Shown here in pieces: positions 1 to 6,677 of a DNA stretch of 6,677 nucleotides. The stretch comes from an uncultured Saprospiraceae bacterium. Its GTDB lineage: Bacteria > Bacteroidota > Bacteroidia > Chitinophagales > Saprospiraceae. The translations under genes were made by a program, and so were the position numbers. The stretch's first letter is position 1; the number at the start of each line of letters is the position of its first letter. Below the pieces are notes generated by a model that had not been told where the DNA came from, made no database searches, and was given only the letters and a program-made list of their open reading frames with translations. The stretch lies in the NCBI GenBank assembly GCA_937930625.1, contig CALHBW010000441.1:1-6677 (forward strand), read 5' to 3'.

Positions 1-137
1 CATATAGGAAATCAGGTGGAACATAAGGCAAATGTTCATTTGAATTTGCAGTAAAGTATTGGAAATCAATCCTATAAGGTTTTCGAAAACCTTATAGGAT
101 TCGGACTTGCTTCACATTCCACCTAATTTCCCACATG
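1..137. repeat. 34-nt imperfect terminal inverted repeat, left edge
   Basis: Bases 1-34 pair with 137-104 at 25 of 34 positions, with no gaps. The longest uninterrupted block is 14-21 with 117-124, and 7-12 with 126-131 is a second block. Eight of the nine mismatches are transitions. Read on the minus strand, seven of these become G-U pairs, so a minus-strand RNA could pair at 32 of 34 positions. Bases 35-67 form extra single-stranded sequence on the left side, and the perfect palindrome 68-101 sits next to the right arm. The stem may continue left of the window. It resembles a small palindromic mobile element (MITE or REP-like) or a structured RNA; no transposase is visible. Confidence 0.6.
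68..101. repeat. perfect 34-bp palindrome without spacer
   Basis: Bases 68-84 and 85-101 are exact reverse complements, 17 bp per arm, with the dyad centre between 84 and 85 at TTCGAA. The core reads CCTATAAGGTTTTC followed by its complement. From memory, Bacteroidota intergenic DNA contains similar AAGGTTTT/AAAACCTT palindromes, so this may be one copy of a dispersed family; I cannot check copy number here. Alternative readings are a bidirectional terminator or a binding site for a dimeric protein. It has no following T-run of its own on either strand. Confidence 0.75.
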
Positions 138-150
138 AGCCAATACTCTT

Positions 151-378
151 TTCACGCAGCGTTCACAGAGAGCGCAGAGTGCTGATAATCAATTCTCTGC
201 GACCTCTGCGGGCTACCCGTTTAACTTTGCCTAAAGCGAATACTCGTCAGACGAATCCCTTTATTCAATGTGAATACTTTACGAGACAGATCACTACATT
301 CCACAAAAACCTTCGTCAGACGAGTAGTATCTCGCAAGCAAACTTAAACGGGTAGGCCCTCTGCGTTCTCCGCGTGAG
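151..378. repeat. nested long inverted repeat with CGCAGAG motifs
   Basis: Several arms pair in register around a loop at 256-311. Bases 241-255 pair with 312-326 (14 of 15; the odd pair is the central A of CGTCAGACG). Bases 211-230 pair with 338-358 (19 pairs, one 1-nt bulge, one mismatch). Bases 236-239 pair with 332-335, and the outer 151-159 pair weakly with 370-378. A side hairpin, 166-179 with 195-208 (12 of 14), interrupts the left strand. GCGCAGAG, CTCTGCG and CTCTGCGTT occur in the arms and resemble widespread bacterial intergenic repeats. There is no coding content. A non-autonomous, MITE-like element is the best guess. Confidence 0.6.
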
Positions 379-415
379 ACACTGTTTGCAAAAAATGTCG
401 AAGAACCAATATAAC

Positions 416-433
416 ACAGACATTCCTGTCTGT
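416..433. repeat. short perfect hairpin ACAGACA/TGTCTGT
   Basis: ACAGACA (416-422) and TGTCTGT (427-433) form a 7-bp stem closed by the tetraloop TTCC. A related, weaker hairpin follows at 449-464, where CAGACA faces TATCTG with one mismatch. The two share the ending TCTGTAT, so they may be diverged copies. There is no T-run directly after the first stem, so it does not look like an intrinsic terminator. Confidence 0.5.
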
Positions 434-686
434 ATCGTATGGGATTTGCAGACAAAAATATCTGTATTACCGAGTTTCAAATTTATCAAATATTCAGCAG
501 CAATGCGTTTTTTATTATTCAAAATTTTATTTGGCAATATTTTTTTCAAAAAAAATTAACTATTATTACTTTCTACATAAACAATTCATTATCAATTATT
601 TACAAAAACAAAAAAACACCTACGCAGAGACAAACAAAAAGTCACACTTTAATTTTTTGGCACGTTTTTCGGCTAAAGGGGAAATC

Positions 687-727
687 GAAAGCCGATTTTT
701 ATTACTCCCTTACACCCGACGGCTTTC
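687..727. repeat. 8-bp stem with 25-nt loop
   Basis: GAAAGCCG (687-694) is exactly complementary to CGGCTTTC (720-727). A competing local hairpin pairs AAATCG (682-687) with CGATTT (693-698) and runs into TTT. It lies about 100 nt upstream of ompA and could belong to its 5' leader, but it may be chance in a repeat-rich region. Confidence 0.3.
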
Positions 728-743
728 ATTTAAAAGGCTAATT

Positions 744-815
744 CATACGGGTTACGGTTTTCAAGTTACGGGTTAATAACTCGCAACTCGAAAACCCACA
801 ACTCGAAACTTGAAC
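744..815. repeat. opposed 7-nt word arrays upstream of ompA (array A)
   Basis: The left array is five 7-mers (744-778): CATACGG, GTTACGG, TTTTCAA, GTTACGG and GTTAATA. The right array (about 779-813) has words of the type AACTCGA or AACTTGA, the inverted counterpart with substitutions. Arms 751-770 and 782-802 pair imperfectly, with a 1-nt offset and several mismatches. This is the least symmetric of the six word-array loci. It ends 7 nt before the ompA ATG and so forms the end of the 5' leader, where it could affect initiation. It lies at a gene start; every other array follows a stop codon. Confidence 0.55.
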
Positions 816-821
816 AAAATT

Positions 822-2255
822 ATGAAAAATACAATCATCAAACTGACGCTCGCATTGTGCGCTTGTTTATTTTCGTTTGGACAAATCAACGCACAAAACG
901 CCGACGCCCCCTGGAGTATCGGACTCAGTGGCGGTAAATCTGCCTATAATGGTGACTTAGGTAATGCTTTCTTCAATTTCGACCAACCTTATCAGGGTAT
1001 CGGCGGTCTGAAAATTGGACGCTATATCAACCCATCCCTCGATGTTTCTTTGGACGGTACATACGGACGCTACGGCTACTGGGAAAATGGTACTGACCAA
1101 TTTCTTAGCAACATGCTGCAAGGTAATCTGACGCTGGATTATAAATTCAACAACGGCTATATCCTAAGTGAAGACGCAATAATTGCACCTTATATCTTTG
1201 GAGGATTGGGCTTTACCAATATTAGCCACGAAGAAAATGAGGCTGGTACTGCGCGTGCTGCCAATGGTACAGATGTATATATTCCGCTCGGTTTGGGCGC
1301 AAGTGTCAATATCACGCCAAATCTAGGCTTATTTTGGCAAGGAACGTATGGAGGTCTGAATTTTAATGACGAGCGCGACCTTCGCGTAGCCAATGATAAT
1401 AATGACCAATTTATGCTCAATCAAATTGGTGTGAAAGCCAATTTCGGTAGTGGCGGTATGAAAGACGCTGACGGTGACGGTATCGCCGACAATAAAGATG
1501 CTTGTCCGAATACACCTGCCGGACCAAATGGTTATAAAGGTTGCCCCGACTCGGATGGCGATGGACTTATTGACAGAGCTGATGAATGTCCGAATACATT
1601 TGGTCAGAAAAAATTCAAAGGTTGCCCTGATACAGACGGTGATGGTCTGATGGATAAACTTGATGCTTGTCCTAATGTTGCAGGATTGGCAAAATTCAAA
1701 GGCTGCCCTGATACGGATGGTGACGGTATCGCTGATAATATAGACGAATGTCCTAACCAACGTGGTACACGCGCCAATCGTGGTTGCCCGACTGCTACCG
1801 TAGTGATGGATACAGATGGCGACGGCATCCCGAATAGCGAAGACCAATGCCCGTCGGTGGCAGGTCCTGCATCGACAAGAGGCTGCCCGGTGATTCCGAT
1901 AGAAGACCAATCGGTATTCGAGGAAGCATTGCGCGGTATTCAATTCGAGACAGCAAAAGCAGTTATCAAATCTTCTTCTTACGCTATTCTGGATAATGTG
2001 GTGACAGTCATGCAAAACAACCCGCAGTACAAGCTCTCTATCGAAGGTCATACTGATTCGCAAGGTAGCGAAACCTTAAATCTCGACCTTTCACAAAGAC
2101 GTGCAGAAGCAGTTAGATTGTACTTGGTGAATAACGGTATCGCGGCTGCGCGTATGGCAGCAACCGGTTATGGCGAGTCTATGCCGGTAGCAGACAACAA
2201 CACGGCACAAGGTCGTGCCTTGAATCGTAGAGTAGAATTTAAGGTTTCTTACTAA
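822..2255 (+). CDS. OmpA-family outer-membrane protein with TSP3 repeats
   Basis: Predicted 477-residue outer-membrane porin-like protein that tethers the envelope to peptidoglycan. The ATG at 822 gives a good signal peptide (residues 1-24, hydrophobic core LTLALCACLFSFG, probable cut after INA before Q25). An in-frame TTG at 810 adds only MNKI and lies in a repeat, so I reject it. Residues 25-210 are rich in aromatic, Gly and Asn strands, fitting an 8-stranded beta-barrel. Residues 215-356 hold five thrombospondin-type-3 repeats of 27-28 residues, each with DxDGDG and CP...GCP motifs, which bind calcium. Residues 361-477 form an OmpA-like domain with GHTDSQG and LSQRRAEAV; D412 and R427 match the pair that holds diaminopimelate in OmpA. 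The leader is A-rich without Shine-Dalgarno. The gene stands alone on the plus strand and ends at a terminator. Confidence 0.93.
   Translation: MKNTIIKLTLALCACLFSFGQINAQNADAPWSIGLSGGKSAYNGDLGNAFFNFDQPYQGIGGLKIGRYINPSLDVSLDGTYGRYGYWENGTDQFLSNMLQGNLTLDYKFNNGYILSEDAIIAPYIFGGLGFTNISHEENEAGTARAANGTDVYIPLGLGASVNITPNLGLFWQGTYGGLNFNDERDLRVANDNNDQFMLNQIGVKANFGSGGMKDADGDGIADNKDACPNTPAGPNGYKGCPDSDGDGLIDRADECPNTFGQKKFKGCPDTDGDGLMDKLDACPNVAGLAKFKGCPDTDGDGIADNIDECPNQRGTRANRGCPTATVVMDTDGDGIPNSEDQCPSVAGPASTRGCPVIPIEDQSVFEEALRGIQFETAKAVIKSSSYAILDNVVTVMQNNPQYKLSIEGHTDSQGSETLNLDLSQRRAEAVRLYLVNNGIAAARMAATGYGESMPVADNNTAQGRALNRRVEFKVSY
1464..1889 (+). repeat. five in-frame repeats coding for TSP3 units
   Basis: The DNA encoding residues 215-356 of the OmpA protein consists of five units of 81-84 nt (1464-1547, 1548-1628, 1629-1709, 1710-1790 and 1809-1889), with an 18-nt linker before the last. 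Each begins with the codons for D-x-D-G-D-G and ends with those for G-C-P; unit 1 is one codon longer. Units 3 and 4 are the most alike (the GATACxGATGGTGA type start). This fits growth of the calcium-binding stalk by unit duplication, and unit number may vary between strains. Confidence 0.85.
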
Positions 2256-2261
2256 AAAAAC

Positions 2262-2335
2262 AATGAGTAAATGAATAGATGATTAAATGAGTAAATACCA
2301 TTTATTTCATCTACTCATTCAATCATTTACTCATT
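2262..2335. repeat. opposed 8-nt word arrays after ompA (array B)
   Basis: The left array is four contiguous octamers of the form ATGANTAN (2263-2270, 2271-2278, 2279-2286, 2287-2294). The right array has octamers of the form TCATNNAN (2307-2314, 2315-2322, 2323-2330) plus a partial TCATT. The outer arms 2262-2274 and 2323-2335 pair perfectly over 13 bp. Inner pairs are 2276-2282 with 2307-2313, or alternatively 2292-2296 with 2300-2304. The element starts 6 nt after the ompA stop codon. It has no GC-rich stem or T-run; the clear terminator lies 70 nt further on. Confidence 0.75.
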
Positions 2336-2404
2336 ATATCTTAGACATTAAATAGCATTTAAAAGAAAATGCTTCCTAACTCATAGTGTGTGTTTATATA
2401 GTTC

Positions 2405-2439
2405 AAAGCCTCGCATCCAATGGAAGCGAGGCTTTTTTT
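2405..2439 (+). terminator. intrinsic terminator of ompA
   Basis: AAAGCCTCGC (2405-2414) pairs perfectly with GCGAGGCTTT (2426-2435). The loop can close further by TCC with GGA (2416-2418 with 2422-2424). The run of seven T at 2433-2439 follows on the plus strand, giving a classic rho-independent terminator about 150 nt past the ompA stop. On the minus strand the stem lacks a U-run of that length but has AAA/TTT ends. It lies between the convergent ompA and rhodanese genes. Confidence 0.9.
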
Positions 2440-2445
2440 GTTTTT

Positions 2446-2579
2446 AAGCGCAAGTGCAAGAATCAAGCGCAAGTACAAGTTTCAGGAATTTGCTTTGCAA
2501 ATTCGTTCATACACAGGATTGAATTTGGCACAGCCAAATAAAAAATCTGAACTTGCGCTTGATTCTTGTACTTGTACTT
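2446..2579. repeat. opposed 6-nt word arrays after the rhodanese gene (array C)
   Basis: The left array (2446-2482) is made of AAGNNC words: AAGCGC, AAGTGC, the 7-nt AAGAATC, AAGCGC, AAGTAC, then AAGTTT. The right array (2549-2579) is the inverted form: GAACTT, GCGCTT, the 7-nt GATTCTT, GTACTT, GTACTT. Arms 2452-2474 and 2551-2573 pair over 23 positions with a single G-T pair. The irregular 7-nt word is mirrored at the matching place, so the arms are copies of one another. The last words overlap the rhodanese stop codon (2578-2580). The spacer carries two small triloop hairpins (2486-2504 and 2523-2539). Confidence 0.8.
2486..2539. repeat. two triloop hairpins inside the array C spacer
   Basis: GAATTTGC (2486-2493) pairs with GCAAATTC (2497-2504) around TTT, giving an 8-bp perfect stem. 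ATTTGGC (2523-2529) pairs with GCCAAAT (2533-2539) around ACA, giving 7 bp. The first has the tip GC-TTT-GC, the same tip as the minus-strand reading of the hairpin at 5038-5054 in array E. Confidence 0.6.
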
Positions 2580-2880
2580 ACTTAATTTTCTCCTGCCACT
2601 CCAGCATACCACCGAGCAAATTACGGACTTTGGTAAATCCTGCTTGCTCCATCATCATTTTCGCCTGTCCGCTACGTCCACCCGAACGGCAATAAACAAC
2701 GATTTCATCGTTTTTATTTTCTTCCAATTCATCCAAACGAAGTGGCAGAATCCCTAAGGGTATCAATCGCCCTTCGATACTAAATTCTTGATGCTCATGC
2801 ACTTCACGTACATCTATGAGGATAAAATCCTCCTTAGCGTCCAGCTTTTGTTTGAGTTGTTCTACTGTAATATCTTGCAT
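2578..2880 (-). CDS. single-domain rhodanese-like protein
   Basis: A 100-residue cytoplasmic rhodanese, the usual size for one domain. In this family the active-site Cys carries a persulfide for sulfur transfer, for example from thiosulfate or to another protein. Residues 20-26 form the family's LIDVRE-type strand (D23, R25). C64 begins the catalytic loop CRSGGRS, and a C-terminal GG...EW motif follows (NLLGGMLEWQ). I start at the ATG at 2880 (MQDITVEQLK) because this matches the usual family start. An ATG at 2901 adds seven residues that are just translated heptamer repeat. There is no signal peptide. Its stop is embedded in array C and its 5' flank in array D. No neighbour suggests a specific pathway, so the physiological substrate is unknown. 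Confidence 0.92.
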   Translation of the reverse strand: MQDITVEQLKQKLDAKEDFILIDVREVHEHQEFSIEGRLIPLGILPLRLDELEENKNDEIVVYCRSGGRSGQAKMMMEQAGFTKVRNLLGGMLEWQEKIK

Positions 2881-2886
2881 AGTTTT

Positions 2887-3019
2887 TAGTTCATAGTTCA
2901 TAGTGCATAGTTCGTAGTTGATAGTTTATTTCATAGTGCATAGTTGATAGTTAGTACGCGAGATTGTTTCACGTTAAAACTATGAACCATGAACTATCAA
3001 CTATGCACTAAAAACTATT
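2887..3019. repeat. opposed 7-nt word arrays between rhodanese and T9SS genes (array D)
   Basis: The left array is in perfect 7-nt register: six TAGTKNN words from 2887 to 2928, a 5-nt partial word (2929-2933), then three more words (2934-2954). The right array is six words of the form AACTATN or variants (2978-3019). The arms 2934-2952 and 2992-3010 are exact 19-bp inverted repeats. The 3' word contains the T9SS gene stop codon (3015-3017), and the left words include the alternative rhodanese ATG at 2899-2901. The spacer (2955-2977) carries a parS-like half-site. It fills the whole 134-nt gap. Confidence 0.85.
2965..2980. promoter_or_regulatory. parS-like half-site, doubtful
   Basis: The 16 bases begin TGTTTCACGT, which matches the first ten positions of the ParB site TGTTTCACGTGAAACA exactly. 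The second half diverges (T for G, then AAAAC), giving 13 of 16 identities. A real parS is normally a full palindrome, so this may be coincidence within the array D spacer. Confidence 0.15.
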
Positions 3020-4889
3020 TTTTCACAAATTTTTCATAATAAACAGCGTTCGTATTATGCTCTTTAATTTGAATGAAATACATGCCGTTTGCGAGTGTAT
3101 TTACGGGGATAGCAGCTTGCAATTGGCTCATGTGAATGAGTTGTCCTGCACTGTTGAATATTCCGATTTGATAATCTTCGTAATTATTTGATTTTAAATT
3201 AATAAATAAATTATCATTCGCCGGATTAGGGAATATTTCGGCAATTTCGGAGGCATTAAGCGCGGGTTCATTACTCACAAAAGGGTCGCCATTCACCACT
3301 GCACGTATCATCAATGCGCCCGGCAAATTGTCGGGAAAGGGAAACCATCCCACACCAAGATTAAAGAAATTATTGCTCGCCGCGTCAGGATTGTTTTTAT
3401 CCATACCAATCGGAATCGGAGAATCGGCAATAGTCACCTGCTCCCAACCGATGAAGTAAGATTGTCCTGCTGTAAGTGGTATTGGGTCGCCTATATCGTA
3501 GGTGTAAAAACCGACGATGCCTTCACCGTATTGCGGGATAAAATCTTTGCTAAAAATTGGGTCGCCTTGCGGCTTGTCGCCTCCTTCCCATACTTTGAGG
3601 TTGAAAATCTGCCCTGCACTTACATCATCTGCGGCATATGGGATGTGGATTTGGATGGCGTGTAATTGGTCATCTATACTCGGAATAAAACGCACGGCAG
3701 CTTGCGAGCCTGCACCGTCCAAACCTATATTATACTCTGCCGTGCCGTCGTCATAAGAAAAATAATTGGAGAAAGTTGTTTCCCTTGTGACGACATCATT
3801 TGTGAGATTGAAATTTTCCTGATTCGAAATGACCTCTTGATTAGGAGCTGTCAGGTAATATTCTGTGATAATTTTTGCTTCCGGCAAACCCGCTGACAAG
3901 CTACCTATCGCCAAATCTCCTGTATTTTGTTCTGCCAAAGGATACAAATCAAATTCACTCTCTGATAGCGGTGCGATTGTCGCATTATTCATATCTCTCG
4001 TCAATATTGTAACCTCAGAGACCACTTCTTCTGCCTTAAAATTTATATTGGAAATATTCTCCGAATTGTCATTATGATTGCGAATATTTGGAATCAAATT
4101 TAAATTCACCAGATTAAATCTGTTTTCCCAATAATGCGCCCAGGGCATCGCTGTCAATTCTTTGAGATAAGACTTTGGGGCTTCCGTAAAACACACATCT
4201 TCAAAGACCGGACTACCTTCTAAACGCCCCTTGTCCATTTTCACATAATCAATATGCCATAAATCCACAAAGCCTGTACGCGCATTGAAATTGAGAAATC
4301 GGAATTGAAAATCGCCCCCCAAATATAAGGAGCTAATCGGTTGGCTAATATACTCAAAGTCTCCAACAAAATCGCCCGCAATAGTTCGTACTTCTACCCA
4401 CTCACTGCTATCCTTTTTGAACTCTAACACCAAACGGTCAATAGATTCCGGCGCGTCTCCAAAGCCCTGCGGCTGTACAAAAAAGCTGAGGATTATACCA
4501 TCACTAGGTGTAGTTCCGCTCAAATCAATTATTTGCGAAGTCAAGGTATCAGCCCAACCTTCTTCATCTCCATATGGCAGCCCTGTTGCATCCAAACCAT
4601 CCAAAGTAGCCACCCCAATTGATGGCGGATTCATCCCCAATGTATTATTGACGAATACATCATTATCCATCCAAAGCGATGTCTCTGGGTATGGACCTTT
4701 GTACGAAAAATCGTCCATAAAAGGCAATGTCAGTGACGCAGGAGCAGATTTGAGTTGAGGTTTGGCTTTTTCGGGATGTGCTTTAGCGTACTCTTGTAAG
4801 ACCGGATTGGTGGTAAGCGGCAAAGCTACAGGTTGAGCAAACACCCATAATGAGATTAATAAACAACTGATTGTCAGTATATAGCGCAT
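3015..4889 (-). CDS. secreted protein with T9SS type A sorting domain
   Basis: A 624-residue protein exported through Sec and then by the type IX system to the surface or medium. I start at the ATG at 4889, which gives a clean signal peptide (MRYILTISCLLISLWVFA, cut before Q19). The longer frame from 4967 puts 26 unrelated residues in front. Residues about 55-220 look like a beta-sandwich of the jellyroll type (start PFMDDFS, later the strands FQFRFLNFNA and WHIDYVKMD). Residues about 377-545 form a second beta-rich domain beginning YFSYDDGTAEYNIG. Residues 549-624 are the type A sorting domain (EIFPNPANDN, YQIGIFNSAGQLI, NGMYFIQI, final KFVKK). I see no catalytic motif, so the role could be adhesion, binding or surface structure. 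Array E lies upstream and array D downstream. Confidence 0.9.
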   Translation of the reverse strand: MRYILTISCLLISLWVFAQPVALPLTTNPVLQEYAKAHPEKAKPQLKSAPASLTLPFMDDFSYKGPYPETSLWMDNDVFVNNTLGMNPPSIGVATLDGLDATGLPYGDEEGWADTLTSQIIDLSGTTPSDGIILSFFVQPQGFGDAPESIDRLVLEFKKDSSEWVEVRTIAGDFVGDFEYISQPISSLYLGGDFQFRFLNFNARTGFVDLWHIDYVKMDKGRLEGSPVFEDVCFTEAPKSYLKELTAMPWAHYWENRFNLVNLNLIPNIRNHNDNSENISNINFKAEEVVSEVTILTRDMNNATIAPLSESEFDLYPLAEQNTGDLAIGSLSAGLPEAKIITEYYLTAPNQEVISNQENFNLTNDVVTRETTFSNYFSYDDGTAEYNIGLDGAGSQAAVRFIPSIDDQLHAIQIHIPYAADDVSAGQIFNLKVWEGGDKPQGDPIFSKDFIPQYGEGIVGFYTYDIGDPIPLTAGQSYFIGWEQVTIADSPIPIGMDKNNPDAASNNFFNLGVGWFPFPDNLPGALMIRAVVNGDPFVSNEPALNASEIAEIFPNPANDNLFINLKSNNYEDYQIGIFNSAGQLIHMSQLQAAIPVNTLANGMYFIQIKEHNTNAVYYEKFVKK

Positions 4890-4929
4890 CTTATAATAGA
4901 ATTGTATAATTGTTAAAATTGTGTGAATG

Positions 4930-4944
4930 TGCAATGATATTGCA
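4930..4944. promoter_or_regulatory. small dyad in the T9SS gene leader
   Basis: TGCAAT and ATTGCA flank GAT, a perfect 6-bp dyad about 41 nt upstream of the chosen start at 4889. Between it and the gene, AATTGT occurs three times at 8-9 nt spacing (4900, 4908, 4917). This could be an operator or a decayed extension of the octamer array E. There is no clear Bacteroidota promoter match. Confidence 0.25.
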
Positions 4945-4963
4945 TTAATACGAAATAGGCAGG

Positions 4964-5103
4964 TCAATTGTTGTATGGTTACATTGTTTTATTGCTTCAT
5001 GGTTTCATGGTTGTATTATTGTATGGCTATTAATTTATTTTCGCAAAGCGAAAAAACAATAAAACCATGAAACAATATGACAATGAAGCCATGAAGCAAT
5101 AAA
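4964..5103. repeat. opposed 8-nt word arrays between T9SS and PASTA genes (array E)
   Basis: The left array is about nine contiguous octamers, mostly of the form TNYATNGY (4964-5035); TTCATGGT occurs twice in succession at 4996-5011. The right array is six octamers of the form RCMATRNA (5056-5103), running to within a base of the PASTA stop codon (5105-5107). Arms 4987-5002 and 5089-5104 pair perfectly (16 bp), and the stem extends to 5008/5083 with one G-T pair. A second block pairs 5017-5022 with 5072-5077. The spacer centre is the triloop hairpin at 5038-5054. Confidence 0.85.
5038..5054. repeat. triloop hairpin at the centre of array E
   Basis: TTTTCGC (5038-5044) pairs perfectly with GCGAAAA (5048-5054) around AAA. 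On the minus strand the stem is preceded rather than followed by its longest T-run, so as a terminator for the PASTA gene it is only moderately convincing. On the plus strand it is followed by A. It could be the nucleation point of the larger hairpin. Confidence 0.5.
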
Positions 5104-5104
5104 A

Positions 5105-5920
5105 TCACCATTCATTTGCACATTCGCCGGGTTTGGTTTTGGTAATCCACACGTCCACTGCATCGCCCATTCTGATAATATCGCCGCGACTGTAATCGGG
5201 TGATTGGCGGTAAATATATGCAGCGGCTTCGTCCGTCACTGTTTCGTCAGCAACGATACTACCGAGTTGAAGATTATATGTTTCGAGTTGGTAACGAGCT
5301 TCATCGACTGTACGGCAGGTGAATTTGGGTACAGTCATCGAGGTCGTGCTGCCTTCCGCGACTACGAGCGTCAGTTCCGCGCCTTTCGGCACTTTCGTGG
5401 GCTTGTCTTTTTCCGGGCGTTGAAGCGGTTCGCCTTTATATTTGACTTGCAGAACGGTATTTCTTGCAGGGTCGGGTTTGTATTCGATTTTTGAGTTGAC
5501 GGACAAGCCTCTCGCACGCAACAAGCGTTTTGCAAAATCTTTATCCTTTTCCCAAACATCCGGCACAGCTACCGGAGGCGGTACGCTTGCATTGACGGTG
5601 ACATACACCTTGCGATTTTTCTTGACACGCGAATTGGGCGGCGGGTCTTGTTCGAGTATCGCAAAGGGGTCTTTTTCAGGGAAATACAAAGAATCCAAAA
5701 TGTATAATTCTAATTTGGTATCTTTCATTTCCTGCCTTGCCTCATCCAGCAATGTACCTCGCAAATCCGGCAAAGTAATCGACTCTCCATGCCGCGTATA
5801 GCTGCTCAAATACCCAAACACGCCATACAATATCAAAGCCAATAAGCCCATTGCCAGCAGAAAATTCAGCCAGAAAACGCGGCTTGTGAAGTAGTAGTAT
5901 ATTTCTTTTAAAAATCCCAT
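5105..5920 (-). CDS. membrane-anchored protein with three PASTA domains
   Basis: A 271-residue single-pass inner-membrane protein. I chose the ATG at 5920 (MGFLKEIYYYF) with an A-rich leader. An upstream in-frame TTG (5932) adds only four residues and lies in array F. Residues about 17-37 form one transmembrane helix (FLLAMGLLALILYGVFGYL), leaving a short cytoplasmic N-terminus and a periplasmic C-terminus. Three PASTA domains follow at about 47-111 (ITLPDLRGTLLDEA... VYVTVN), 115-190 (VAVPDVWEKDKDFA... LTLVVA) and 195-262 (MTVPKFTCRTVDEA... VDVWITK). PASTA domains are known from Ser/Thr kinases and penicillin-binding proteins as peptidoglycan-sensing modules, but no kinase or transpeptidase domain is present. 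Its place directly after a D-Ala-D-Ala ligase gene supports a cell-wall role. Confidence 0.92.
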   Translation of the reverse strand: MGFLKEIYYYFTSRVFWLNFLLAMGLLALILYGVFGYLSSYTRHGESITLPDLRGTLLDEARQEMKDTKLELYILDSLYFPEKDPFAILEQDPPPNSRVKKNRKVYVTVNASVPPPVAVPDVWEKDKDFAKRLLRARGLSVNSKIEYKPDPARNTVLQVKYKGEPLQRPEKDKPTKVPKGAELTLVVAEGSTTSMTVPKFTCRTVDEARYQLETYNLQLGSIVADETVTDEAAAYIYRQSPDYSRGDIIRMGDAVDVWITKTKPGECANEW

Positions 5921-5930
5921 TTTTCGACTC

Positions 5931-6024
5931 AATGAAAATTTAAATGAAAATAAAAATGAAAAACCAGATATTCGATGTCAAATAAAGGCATTTTTTCATT
6001 TTTATTTTGATTTTCATTTTAATT
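5931..6024. repeat. opposed 6-nt word arrays between PASTA and ligase genes (array F)
   Basis: The left array is five contiguous AATNNA hexamers (5931-5960). The right array is five contiguous TTNATT hexamers (5995-6024). Arms 5947-5963 and 5992-6008 pair perfectly over 17 bp, and outer arms 5931-5939 and 6010-6018 pair over 9 bp. All pairs are A-T rich. The element lies 32 nt past the ligase stop codon and its left part abuts the PASTA start region. Its base composition makes chance pairing easier than in arrays C-E, but the strict 6-nt register on both sides argues for a common origin with them. Confidence 0.7.
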
Positions 6025-6056
6025 AAAAAAGAACTTAACAGTTCTGCCGTTTACCG

Positions 6057-6677
6057 TCAATCGTTCATCCCGTATTCCAAAATTTTATCTATAAAATCAT
6101 ATGGCTTATAGCCATTTATTGCTGTTTGGTGAAAGATGCAAGTCGCAGGAGTCATGCCCGGCAATGAATTGACTTCTATCACCACAGTTTCAGCGCGATT
6201 GTCCTCATACACACGCACGAAGGCGTCTATGCGAGCGTAGCCCTGCACATTGAGCAGTTCGGCGGCGCGCTGAAGGTCGGCTTTCACTTGGGCTGCAATA
6301 TACGTATAATCTTGCTCATTATCCGCAAATCGGGCGGGGGTGATATTCTGTCCTTCGCCTGCCAAAAACTTCTCTTCTAATGACAAAATCTCCCCTTCCG
6401 ACAAAGCCTCCGACGGCTCGAAGATTTCATATTCGGGTTTGCCATTCACGCGCTTGGTGAGCAAACCGCCTGTCACTTCCAGAAAATGTTTGGCATCGCC
6501 GCGCGTAATTAAGGCTTCAATTAGTGCGACTTCTTTATGTGGAAATTCTTCTTTCGGCAATAATTTTAAAATTTCACTATCGCGCTGTGATACAAATTCT
6601 TCTTTCTTATTACGAAAAATACCGCGCAAATACGCTGCCATTTCTTCGCGGGTCTTTATCATTTTCACTGCCGAACT
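6057..6677 (-). CDS. ddl: D-alanine--D-alanine ligase, C-terminal part (5' end outside window)
   Basis: Only 206 residues are visible; the frame is open to the window edge, so the start is missing. The GTG at 6668 is most likely an internal Val codon. The enzyme joins two D-Ala with ATP for peptidoglycan precursors in the cytoplasm. The first residues, SSAVKMIKTREE, align with the Ser-Ser ATP-grasp loop of Ddl. QNITPAR lies at about 110-116. The metal-binding end is clear: GYARIDAF (R149, D151), then VIEVNSLPGMTP (E168, N170). The stretch between the Ser loop and EIFEPSEAL is longer than in Escherichia coli DdlB and holds FLEVTGGLLTKRVNGK in place of the usual short strand, fitting a long Bacteroidota-type Ddl-like ligase. 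It probably heads the minus-strand group, with PASTA next. Confidence 0.85.
   Translation of the reverse strand, partial: SSAVKMIKTREEMAAYLRGIFRNKKEEFVSQRDSEILKLLPKEEFPHKEVALIEALITRGDAKHFLEVTGGLLTKRVNGKPEYEIFEPSEALSEGEILSLEEKFLAGEGQNITPARFADNEQDYTYIAAQVKADLQRAAELLNVQGYARIDAFVRVYEDNRAETVVIEVNSLPGMTPATCIFHQTAINGYKPYDFIDKILEYGMND

Larger units (their letters stand above)
1..821. other. gene-free region rich in inverted repeats
   Basis: I see no credible gene here. The open frames are short, of low complexity or built from the inverted repeats, and none has a recognisable domain, signal peptide or plausible start context. The stretch holds the repeats listed separately at 1-137, 68-101, 151-378, 416-433, 687-727 and 744-815. 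Between about 470 and 640 it is very A+T rich, with an oligo-T run then an oligo-A run at 540-555. The ompA promoter probably lies in the last few hundred bases. I looked for the Bacteroidota -7 element TAnnTTTG with a TTTG about 20 nt upstream and found no clear match. Confidence 0.7.

Overview
The window looks like chromosomal DNA of a Bacteroidota bacterium. The clearest marker is a secreted protein ending in a type IX secretion (T9SS) type A sorting domain. Supporting signs are an OmpA porin with thrombospondin-type-3 calcium repeats, a D-Ala-D-Ala ligase next to a membrane-anchored PASTA protein (a neighbourhood I recall from this phylum), and start codons preceded by A-rich leaders without Shine-Dalgarno sequences. 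The genus cannot be fixed from the sequence.

Layout. Positions 1-821 hold no credible gene. This stretch is full of inverted repeats: a 34+34 nt imperfect inverted repeat at the left edge, a perfect 34-bp palindrome, a nested 228-nt inverted repeat carrying CGCAGAG-type motifs, and smaller hairpins. A single plus-strand gene follows (822-2255, OmpA-family outer-membrane protein), closed by an intrinsic terminator at 2405-2439. The rest lies on the minus strand and is transcribed right to left: the C-terminal part of a D-alanine--D-alanine ligase (6677-6057, 5' end outside the window), a three-PASTA-domain membrane protein (5920-5105), a T9SS-exported protein (4889-3015) and a one-domain rhodanese (2880-2578). 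OmpA and the rhodanese gene therefore converge.

Function. The ligase makes the D-Ala-D-Ala dipeptide of peptidoglycan, PASTA domains are associated with peptidoglycan, and the OmpA C-terminal domain anchors the outer membrane to peptidoglycan, so the window has a cell-envelope theme. The T9SS protein goes to the surface or medium. The rhodanese is a small sulfur-transfer or redox protein with no evident link to the others. Gaps of 134-215 nt filled with hairpins argue against tight translational coupling of the minus-strand genes.

Main discovery. Six intergenic gaps each hold a pair of opposed arrays of very short, degenerate 'words' with a constant length within each locus: 7 nt upstream of ompA, 8 nt after ompA, 6 nt after the rhodanese gene, 7 nt between rhodanese and the T9SS gene, 8 nt between the T9SS and PASTA genes, and 6 nt between PASTA and ligase. 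The word differs at every locus, but the left array is always the approximate reverse complement of the right one, so each locus can fold into a long hairpin. All five stop codons in the window are followed by such an element, four of them within 0-6 nt. This looks like one structural family with locus-specific sequence, possibly a bidirectional transcript-end element or the product of an unrecognised copying process.
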